This document shows, piece after piece, positions 30,477 to 36,667 of a stretch of DNA of 36,667 nucleotides (position 1 is its first letter; each line of letters starts with the position of its first letter). Source of the stretch: an uncultured Aeriscardovia sp. (GTDB taxonomy: Bacteria > Actinomycetota > Actinomycetes > Actinomycetales > Bifidobacteriaceae); NCBI GenBank assembly GCA_903789535.1, contig CAIFES010000007.1, positions 1 through 36,667 of the forward strand, in the 5' to 3' direction. A model generated the notes under the pieces. It ran no database searches and was not told the DNA's origin. It saw only the letters and a program-made list of their open reading frames with translations. Made by a program: the position numbers and the translations under genes.

Positions 30477-32441
30477 ATGTTTCACGTGAAACATCCGCAG
30501 ACGGACATGACGAGCAGATCAGACGGCGAGGAAGAACTCCTCTCGCCGCCGGCCCCGCCGCACCCGGACAGGGAGAACTCCGAGAGTGAGGAACGCCGCA
30601 AGGTCGGCGTCAACTCGCTCGTCATGTTCTCCGGCACCCTCGCCTCGAGGCTGACCGGCCAGGTGCGCACCATCCTGCTTGCCGCCGCCATCGGCGTCTC
30701 CGGCATCGCGGCCGACGCCTACCAGGTGGGCTCGCAGATCCCCACCGCCCTGTTCAACGTGCTCTCCGGCGGCATCCTCAACGCCATCCTCGTGCCGCAG
30801 ATCGTCCGCGCCTTCCGCCACAAGGACTCCGAGGACCGCATCAACAAGCTCCTCACCCTCTCCGGCGGCATCCTCATCGCCTTCACCGCGCTGCTCATGG
30901 CCATCTCGCCGCTGCTCGTGCTGCTCTACACCAGCCATGACTGGTCCGCCCCGCAGCGCGCGCTGGCCGAGTCGTTCACGCTCTGGTGCATGCCGCAGGT
31001 GTTCTTCTACGGCCTCTATACGGTGATCGGGCAGGTGCTGGCCGCAAAGGACCGCTTCGGCATGTATGCCTGGAGCTCGGTGGCGGCGAACATCATCTCC
31101 TGCGCCGGCTTCACCGCGTTCATCGTCCTGTTCGGCAACGCGAGCAAACAGCCGATCGATTTCTGGACACCCGACAAGATCGCGCTGACGGCCGGCACAT
31201 GGACGGCGGGCATCGCCGTGCAGGCGCTGCTGCTGTTCATCCCGATGCACCGGCTCGGCCTGCATTACCGCGTGCGCTGGGGACTGCACGGCATCGGTCT
31301 GCGCTCGATGGGCAGGGTCGCCGGCTGGTCGATCGCCATGGTCGTCATCGACGAGCTGCTCAACGTCCTCATCACGCGCATAACCACCTCCGCGCCGATG
31401 TGGGGGCAGAAGGCCTACAACCATGAGATCCCCGGCTCCCAGGCGTATATGCAGGGCTACCAGATCTGGATCCTGCCATACTCGCTCATCGCGGTCTCCG
31501 TCGCCACCGCCATCTTCCCCGTCCTCTCGCGCGCGGCCGCCAATCACGACACCGCCCGCGCCGGCCGCACCCTCACCACCGCGCTCAAGCAGACGAGCGT
31601 GCTCATGTTCTTCTTCTCGGCCGTGTTCATCGCCCTGCCCGTGCCCATCATCCGCGCACTGCTGCCGTCGGTGAACGTCCACGATGCCCATCTCGTCTCC
31701 TCCTCGCTGATGGGCATGGCTTTCGCGCTGCCGTTCTCCACCATCACGCTCTTCCTGCGCCGCACGTTCTTCGCCTATGAGGACGGGCGCACACCGTTCC
31801 TGCTCTCGGTGGTCATCGACGTCTCCCAGGCGCTGATCGTGCCGATCGGCATGCTCCTGCTCCCCCCGCGCCTGTGGACGTTCCTCGTCGGCCTGGCAAT
31901 CACGCTCGGCAACATCATCATGGTGCCGTTCGCGGTGCCGCTGCTGAAGAAGCGTCTCGGCCATGAGTTCCGGATCGGCTCGACGGCGGTGGTATATCTC
32001 AAATCGTTCGCCGCCTGCGTGATCGACATCCTCGCCGGCTATTGGCTGACCTCCCTGCTGGTGCGCGTGATGGGCTGCAGCCTCGACGCGCACCATGGCA
32101 CCCTTCCCTGGTGGAAGGCGGTCGTGATCTGTGCGATCGTCGGCATCGTGATGCTGGCGCTGTACATCGTGCTGCTGCGGCTGCTGCGCACCGAGGGCGC
32201 CGACGCGTTCATGCTGGTCCTGCGCCGCTTCCTGCCCAAGCGCGGGAATGAACACAAGAATGAACGCAAGAATGAAGCCCGTCGCGTCGTTTCCGGCGGC
32301 AATCGCCGACCGGCGACGCGCCGGACGGCAGACGCCTCAGGTACCCCGTCCGACCTGTCGGACATGCCGCCTTCGATCCCCGTCTCCGACCCTGATAATC
32401 CGGGCGACTACAACCACCCCGCCCAATACAATGGGGACTGA
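30477..32441 (+). CDS. murJ: Lipid II flippase MurJ (MviN)
   Basis: Peptidoglycan precursor flippase of the MOP superfamily. 654 residues with about 14 TM segments. The first begins at NSLVMFSGTLASRLTGQVRTI (about 46), followed by ADAYQVGSQIPTALFNVLSGG, the family's signature region. Arginine-rich loops face the central cavity. A hydrophilic C-terminal tail (about 585-654) ends with an Arg/Asn/Pro-rich stretch. ATG 30477 has no ribosome binding site and lies 1 nt from a parS site that encodes MFHVKH. ATG 30507 is an alternative start without better signals. In M. tuberculosis the MviN protein is fused to a pseudokinase; here that part is the next gene. Confidence 0.93.
   Translation: MFHVKHPQTDMTSRSDGEEELLSPPAPPHPDRENSESEERRKVGVNSLVMFSGTLASRLTGQVRTILLAAAIGVSGIAADAYQVGSQIPTALFNVLSGGILNAILVPQIVRAFRHKDSEDRINKLLTLSGGILIAFTALLMAISPLLVLLYTSHDWSAPQRALAESFTLWCMPQVFFYGLYTVIGQVLAAKDRFGMYAWSSVAANIISCAGFTAFIVLFGNASKQPIDFWTPDKIALTAGTWTAGIAVQALLLFIPMHRLGLHYRVRWGLHGIGLRSMGRVAGWSIAMVVIDELLNVLITRITTSAPMWGQKAYNHEIPGSQAYMQGYQIWILPYSLIAVSVATAIFPVLSRAAANHDTARAGRTLTTALKQTSVLMFFFSAVFIALPVPIIRALLPSVNVHDAHLVSSSLMGMAFALPFSTITLFLRRTFFAYEDGRTPFLLSVVIDVSQALIVPIGMLLLPPRLWTFLVGLAITLGNIIMVPFAVPLLKKRLGHEFRIGSTAVVYLKSFAACVIDILAGYWLTSLLVRVMGCSLDAHHGTLPWWKAVVICAIVGIVMLALYIVLLRLLRTEGADAFMLVLRRFLPKRGNEHKNERKNEARRVVSGGNRRPATRRTADASGTPSDLSDMPPSIPVSDPDNPGDYNHPAQYNGD
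30478..30493. promoter_or_regulatory. parS site 3 (covers the murJ start)
   Basis: TGTTTCACGTGAAACA overlaps the second base of the murJ ATG onward, so the first six residues are set by parS. Confidence 0.95.
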
Positions 32442-32513
32442 TTCGGGCGCCTTGTCGTCGCCCGCCGCCGACGACGGTGTGCCGCCGGTGCTCACAGGCG
32501 TAAGGGAGAACGT

Positions 32514-34862
32514 ATGATTCCGGCTATTGGCGATACTCTTGACGGCCGTTACACGCTGATCGCCCAATACCGCTCGCAGCCCGGTCTCAGCGCCTGGATC
32601 GCCCGAGACCACGCCCTTGATCTCGATTGCCAGATCTTCCTGCTCACCGACCAGACGCGCATCGGCCTGGTGAGCCAGATCGCCTCCGCCCTCGTCCTCT
32701 CGCGCGACCCGCGTTCGACGGCCGTGCGCCGCTTCCATTCCGTGGGTGACGCGCTGCTCGTGGTGATGGAGCCGGATCCGGGTGTCGCCCTCTCCACGCT
32801 GGTGGGAAAGAACCACCGTCTCTCCATCCCGGCGATGCGCATGGTGGTCAATGAGCTGATCGACACCATCCAGTCGCTGCATTCCTCTCAGGTCGATTTC
32901 CATACGCTCGTGCCGGAGGTCATCCGTCTGACCGGTTCCTCCCTCGTGCTGTCCGCCGTGCCGCTCGATCCGTATATCGAGCCGCCGCTCGTCACCCGCG
33001 CGCGCCAGACGTCGACAGGCAACGAGATGCTCGCCATCCTGCAGATCTCCGCCATCCTCTTCAAAATGCTGACCGGGGTCACTTTTGATCCGCACGACAT
33101 GGAGACGATGGACCAGCTCCTGCTCCAGGCCAGCTATTCCGCCCAGCTGCACGGTGAGGGGCTGCCGGGTGATTTCCTCACCATCCTCGAGCGCGCCCTG
33201 GGGGTGCGCCTCTCCTCCGACGAGTCGCAGCAGCGGCCGTTCCCCATCTACACGCTGATGGAGATGCAGGCGCTGTTGGACAACCCGCTGCGACCGGACA
33301 AACTCCCGCAGGAGGATCTCGCGCTGCCGGGCGAGGCCGGCACGTCCTCCGCCACACTCGTGCGCCTGCTGCCGAGCGCCCAGCAGGATCTCGTCGACAT
33401 CCCCGACTCGCTCGTCTCCACCGACACGGTGCACAACGAGGCCGGCGTCATCCTGCCGTGGAGCCGACAGGAGCTGTTCGCCGGCACGGACGTCCAGGAG
33501 GTCGACCCGAGCGGCCTGCTCGGCACGGCACCGTCTGCCTCCGGCACAGGGGCCGCAACAGACAGCGGGACAGGCGACGACGCAGGCAATAGTGCCGATG
33601 TTTCAGGTACGGGCAGTGCAATTCCGGGTTCTGCCACCGCCGTCCCAGGTTCCACCACCGCTGTCCCGTCGGCCATGACCGGTGTCGCTGTCGGTGCGAC
33701 CGCCGGTGCCGCTGCCGGTGCCGCGTCTGTCGCGGGCAACGGCGTCACCGACGATGAGACGCGCGTCTTCTCGCCGATCTCCGTCGCCGGCCAGCCGGTC
33801 GGCGCGTCCGGACGGCCAGACTCCGCCTCGTCGGCATACTCTTCTGCACAACCCTCCGCCCAGGCCGGGCCGCAATCCGCCTCCGCCTCCTCTCTCGCTT
33901 CCTCTGCTTCCTCCTCCGCTCGATCCGCCTATATCTCCGAGGCGGTCAACGAGGAGAAGGCCGAAAGCACCGCCCACACCCAGACCGTCGTCAACCATCA
34001 CGAGCTCTCCGCCTCCGACAGCAGCAAGTTTGAGAGCAAGGAGAAAAAGGCTGCGGAAAAGAAGGAGAATCCGCACCGCCTCGCCCAGGGCATCGTGATC
34101 GCCGTCGTGGCCGTGGCCGTCCTCGTCGGCGCCATCGCCGCCGTCCATACGCTGAGCGGCTCGATCGATATCAGTCTGCCGTGGTCCAGCCAGGAGAAGG
34201 ACTCCGACGTCGGCAAGCATTGGAATATCGATACCTCCAAGGCACCGCTGCCGGGCAATGCGACGCAGGAGGAGAAGGAGCAGGCCGAGGATTCGGCCGA
34301 TGCGAAGACGGGGTCTTCCGGCTCCTCCTCGTCAAAGTCGTCCTCAAGCAGCTCGGACTCGGCAAAGTCCGGCACGTCGACCGGCACGAAGTCATCAAAT
34401 TCCTCGAAATCCTCGACCGCCTCGACGAAACGCACACGCAAGCGCGTCACCGAGCATCGCACCAGCAAGGGTGTGATCATCGATGACAAGAACGCCACCG
34501 CGGTGCCGAAGCCGGTGCAGCCGATCACCAATCCGGTGCAGCTCGCGTTCACGCAGCGGTTCTTCACCACCTCCGACGGCCGCGGCGTCGCCATTTCGCT
34601 CACCAAGCCGCACAAGATCAGCTCGGTGACGATCACGCTGCGCAACCAGACGAGCGCGGGCACCGGCAAGCTGTACGTCAACTCGACCGCCTCGAATCCG
34701 CGCAATGGCAAGCCGGTGGCGACCTTCACCTTCGCCAGTGGCAACCAGCCCACCCAGATCACAGTGTCCGGTGCCCCGACCACGCAGAATCTCGTCATCT
34801 GGATCGACAACGCCTCGCAGAGCGGGTTCTACTACTCGAACCTCTCCGTCATGGGCGAGTGA
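32514..34862 (+). CDS. Pseudokinase - TM - discoidin-like protein (MviN C-terminal half homologue)
   Basis: 782 residues. The N-terminal ~290 residues follow a protein-kinase layout (IGDTLDGRYTLIAQYRSQPG) but have no GxGxxG loop, no HRD and no DFG, so no catalytic activity is expected. A Thr/Ser/Ala-rich linker (about 330-520) leads to one TM helix (about 523-545, AQGIVIAVVAVAVLVGAIAAV). An extracytoplasmic Ser/Lys-rich stalk and a C-terminal discoidin-like beta domain (about 670-782) follow. This equals the C-terminal half of M. tuberculosis MviN (Rv3910), whose pseudokinase binds FhaA when phosphorylated. The start ATG 32514 has AGGGAGA 5 nt upstream. Thr residues in the linker are candidate phosphosites for the active kinase at 13.8 kb (inference). 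Confidence 0.87.
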   Translation: MIPAIGDTLDGRYTLIAQYRSQPGLSAWIARDHALDLDCQIFLLTDQTRIGLVSQIASALVLSRDPRSTAVRRFHSVGDALLVVMEPDPGVALSTLVGKNHRLSIPAMRMVVNELIDTIQSLHSSQVDFHTLVPEVIRLTGSSLVLSAVPLDPYIEPPLVTRARQTSTGNEMLAILQISAILFKMLTGVTFDPHDMETMDQLLLQASYSAQLHGEGLPGDFLTILERALGVRLSSDESQQRPFPIYTLMEMQALLDNPLRPDKLPQEDLALPGEAGTSSATLVRLLPSAQQDLVDIPDSLVSTDTVHNEAGVILPWSRQELFAGTDVQEVDPSGLLGTAPSASGTGAATDSGTGDDAGNSADVSGTGSAIPGSATAVPGSTTAVPSAMTGVAVGATAGAAAGAASVAGNGVTDDETRVFSPISVAGQPVGASGRPDSASSAYSSAQPSAQAGPQSASASSLASSASSSARSAYISEAVNEEKAESTAHTQTVVNHHELSASDSSKFESKEKKAAEKKENPHRLAQGIVIAVVAVAVLVGAIAAVHTLSGSIDISLPWSSQEKDSDVGKHWNIDTSKAPLPGNATQEEKEQAEDSADAKTGSSGSSSSKSSSSSSDSAKSGTSTGTKSSNSSKSSTASTKRTRKRVTEHRTSKGVIIDDKNATAVPKPVQPITNPVQLAFTQRFFTTSDGRGVAISLTKPHKISSVTITLRNQTSAGTGKLYVNSTASNPRNGKPVATFTFASGNQPTQITVSGAPTTQNLVIWIDNASQSGFYYSNLSVMGE

Positions 34863-34875
34863 ACCTTTATTCCCG

Positions 34876-34905
34876 CTCGCCGCTCGGCAAAACCGAGGAG
34901 GCGAG
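34876..34905. repeat. Hairpin between pseudokinase gene and trxB
   Basis: CTCGCC/GGCGAG (34876-34881 with 34900-34905) encloses CTCGG/CCGAG (34883-34887 with 34893-34897) with loop CAAAA. No T run follows. The stem ends 4 nt before the trxB -10 box, so it overlaps the -35 region. Confidence 0.6.
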
Positions 34906-34909
34906 TTGG

Positions 34910-34915
34910 TAGGTT
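34910..34915 (+). promoter_or_regulatory. -10 element of trxB, leaderless-type
   Basis: TAGGTT lies 6 nt before ATG 34922; no Shine-Dalgarno sits at a usable distance. Confidence 0.45.
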
Positions 34916-34921
34916 AGGCGT

Positions 34922-36133
34922 ATGACTTCGAACGATTCTGATCTTTCCGACCTCTCCGGCCTGTTCGCCGGTGCGACGGATGCCGGTTCCCTGCTTGGTG
35001 ATGGCTCCCTTCTCGGCAATGGCTCCGGCAACGGTCTGGGCGACGGCTCTGGCGCTGGTTCCCCTTCTGCCGACTCTGCCGACGGTTCTCTCCCCGGTAA
35101 TGGCTCCATCGGCAACGCAGATTCGTCTGCCGCGGGTACCTCCGCCAGCGCGACCCCTGATGCCTCTGACGCTTCCGCTGCTTCCGCCAATGTGTCGTCG
35201 GCGCACACGCATCGCGTCGTGATCGTCGGTTCCGGCCCCGCCGGCTGGACCGCCGCGCTGTATCTCGGGCGCGCGGGCTTCAAACCGCTCGTCATCGCGG
35301 GTGCGCTCACACCGGGCGGCCAGCTCGTCAACACATCGACGGTCGAGAATTATCCGGGATTCCCCGACGGCGTGCAGGGACCGGACCTGATGCAGGCGAT
35401 GCAGAAGCAGGCGGAGAAGTTCGGTGCGACCGTCGTCTACAACGATGTGACCCGGGTCACTCTTTCTGATGATGCCGATGGATATAAGACACTCGTGCTT
35501 GATTCGGGCGAGGTCCACAAGGCACAGGCGGTCATTCTCACCACCGGCTCGCAGTACCGGCATCTCAACGTTCCCGGCGAGAAGGAATACGGCGGGCATG
35601 GCGTCTCCTATTGCGCGACCTGCGACGGCTTCTTCTTCCGCGGCAAGAAGATCGCCGTGGTCGGAGGCGGCGACTCGGCGTTCCAGGATGCCCTGTTCCT
35701 CACGCGTTTCGCCGATGTGACGCTCATCCACCGCCGAGAGGGCTTCCGCGCCTCGAAGGTGCTGGTGGATCGCGCGCGCACCAATCCGAAGATTGCTTTC
35801 CGTCTCAATGCGACGGTGTCGGAAATTACAGGCGACGGGCAAAAAGTGACCGGAGTCACTCTTTTGGATCCACGTGACGGTTCGACCTCGCATCTTGCGC
35901 TCGACGGCCTGTTCGTCGCCATCGGCATGACGCCGAATACCGCCTTCCTCGGCGGGCAGGTCACCCTGGATGACCACGGATATATCGTGACGGATGGCGG
36001 CTCGACCAGGACGAACGTGCCAGGCGTCTTTGCTGCCGGTGATGTGGCTGACCCCGTCTATCAGCAGGCCGTCTCGGCGGCCGGCATGGGCTGCCGTGCC
36101 GCGCTTGATGCCCAGGCGTATCTCGATCGCTGA
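34922..36133 (+). CDS. trxB: Thioredoxin reductase (NADPH) with N-terminal tail
   Basis: FAD- and NADPH-dependent reductase of thioredoxin. 403 residues. FAD site IVGSGPAGWTAALYL (about 101-115), redox-active CATC (Cys231, Cys234), NADPH site VVGGGDSAFQDA (about 247-258) and the C-terminal FAD motif GVFAAGDVAD are all intact. The first ~92 residues are a Gly/Ser/Asp/Ala tail (LLGDGSLLGNGSGNG) not found in standard TrxB of about 310 residues. A GTG at 35192 would give a standard-length enzyme, but it has no ribosome binding site, whereas ATG 34922 has a -10 box 6 nt upstream. Gene position after the MviN pseudokinase matches Rv3913 (trxB2). It may feed electrons to AhpC. Confidence 0.95.
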   Translation: MTSNDSDLSDLSGLFAGATDAGSLLGDGSLLGNGSGNGLGDGSGAGSPSADSADGSLPGNGSIGNADSSAAGTSASATPDASDASAASANVSSAHTHRVVIVGSGPAGWTAALYLGRAGFKPLVIAGALTPGGQLVNTSTVENYPGFPDGVQGPDLMQAMQKQAEKFGATVVYNDVTRVTLSDDADGYKTLVLDSGEVHKAQAVILTTGSQYRHLNVPGEKEYGGHGVSYCATCDGFFFRGKKIAVVGGGDSAFQDALFLTRFADVTLIHRREGFRASKVLVDRARTNPKIAFRLNATVSEITGDGQKVTGVTLLDPRDGSTSHLALDGLFVAIGMTPNTAFLGGQVTLDDHGYIVTDGGSTRTNVPGVFAAGDVADPVYQQAVSAAGMGCRAALDAQAYLDR

Positions 36134-36667
36134 TCTCCTGACTTCCTGATTTCTAGACCGCCGGTTTCTCGACTGCATCTCTCTCGGCTGCGGATTGCTC
36201 GGCCGGCGGCTTCTTGGCCGATATTTTCTCGACCGTAGATTTCTCGACCGCGGATCTCTCGACCGGCTGTTCTGTATCAGGTTCTCTGATAATTTTCTGC
36301 CTGTTTCCTCATTCAGTTTTTTATCCGGCCTCTATACATTTTCATTCAGTTCTCTGACCCGTTCTCCGCAGGTCGTCGAATTCTCCGTGAGTTCCTCCAA
36401 CAAGCTGTGAGTTCCTCCACAAGTCTTCTTCTGTGAGCGCGATTCTCACCGATTTTCGTCACAGTAAGTCTTTCTGTCACCGTGCACAAATCGAGGAGAA
36501 TGCCACTCTCAGAGCTAATAATCAACGCTGGAAAATCGGTGCCCGAAAATCAGAAATCAAAACAATCAAAACAAAGGCCGAGAATAGCGAAATGGAGACT
36601 CCAAAACGGAGACTCCGAGAAATCAAAACAGAGATTCAGAAGAATCACAAACAGAGACAAAGCAGAC
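36134..36667. other. 534-bp terminal intergenic region after trxB
   Basis: Holds the degenerate repeat (36145-36275), a direct repeat GTGAGTTCCTCCA near 36388-36421, a weak hairpin GTGAG/CTCAC (36433-36449) followed by CGATTTTC, and a 10-bp inverted repeat ACCGATTTTC / GAAAATCGGT (36448-36457 with 36531-36540). From about 36530 the sequence is A-rich with repeated AATCAAAACA and GGAGACTCC units. No gene is supported. In related genomes parB lies beyond trxB, outside this window. Confidence 0.6.
36145..36275. repeat. Degenerate tandem repeat TTTCTCGACCGCNGA
   Basis: Six to eight imperfect copies of a 15-18 bp unit (TTTCTAGACCGCCGG, TTTCTCGACTGCATC, TTTCTCGACCGTAGA, TTTCTCGACCGCGGA, and variants with TTGCTCGGCCGGCGG) follow the trxB stop. 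An open frame across it gives only a repeated LDRRFLDR pattern, and I do not think it is a gene. Confidence 0.7.

Noticed and set aside
33600-33615. Fourth parS-like site (TGTTTCAGGTACGGGC).
   Set aside because: Only the left half matches; the right half is too degenerate for ParB.
36195-36410. 71-codon frame after trxB.
   Set aside because: It is made by the degenerate repeat (LDRRFLDR) and has no ribosome binding site or recognisable domain.

Overview
The window reads as a contiguous piece of a high-GC Gram-positive chromosome, most likely a Bifidobacterium or close relative. The evidence is a strict-anaerobe gene set (class III ribonucleotide reductase nrdD-nrdG), a stand-alone MsmK/MsiK-type sugar-ABC ATPase, and actinobacterial gene blocks: an Rpf-like G5 protein next to rsmA/ksgA, and cca - Nudix - DUF6049 - murJ - pseudokinase - trxB. 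The second block follows the order of Mycobacterium tuberculosis Rv3907c-Rv3913 without sigM/rsmA. Three perfect parS sites (TGTTTCACGTGAAACA) lie between 21.2 and 30.5 kb, so the right part is probably origin-proximal. I see no insertion sequence, prophage, CRISPR array or clear pseudogene. The window looks like core chromosome with one possibly accessory TetR/MATE pair.

Layout. 0.1-1.6 kb: DedA membrane protein and AhpC peroxiredoxin. 1.6-2.07 kb: a dense control region with a DnaA-box cluster, a good NrdR-box match and a strong hairpin-plus-T terminator just ahead of nrdD. 2.07-5.58 kb: nrdD-nrdG. 5.6-6.3 kb: a small zinc-ribbon protein and a CMD-family protein, both on the minus strand. 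6.3-8.1 kb: a 14-TM-type MFS exporter behind a leader that can encode a 21-residue peptide. 8.1-12.4 kb: a DUF3862-like membrane protein (-), RlmB (+), and a DUF4032 kinase-fold protein (-). 12.4-13.5 kb: sugar ABC ATPase (-). 13.8-16.2 kb: an active-looking Ser/Thr kinase whose stop overlaps the start of a membrane protein. 16.4-17.6 kb: membrane-anchored DsbA-like protein and tRNA-Thr(TGT) with its terminator. 17.7-22.3 kb: an overlapping chain SGNH hydrolase - Rpf-like cell-wall hydrolase - RsmA - TetR. 22.3-24.8 kb: MATE transporter (-) and LytR_C protein (+). 24.9-26.4 kb: CCA-adding enzyme (-). 26.6-36.1 kb: Nudix - DUF6049 - MurJ - pseudokinase/discoidin-like membrane protein - TrxB. 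36.1-36.7 kb: repeat-bearing, increasingly AT-rich intergenic DNA.

How it fits together. The right half is an envelope and translation-maintenance cluster: lipid II flippase MurJ with its detached pseudokinase partner, a cell-wall hydrolase, 16S and 23S rRNA methylation, and tRNA CCA addition. TrxB at the right end and AhpC at the left end could form a peroxide-reducing chain, since no ahpF is seen. Regulatory points that stand out are the nrdD control region, the MFS leader peptide, a set of genes whose -10-like box lies only 6-7 nt before the start codon (candidate leaderless mRNAs), and parS sites embedded in coding DNA, one of which covers the murJ start codon. Several housekeeping enzymes (NrdG, RsmA, Nudix, TrxB) carry long low-complexity N-terminal tails.
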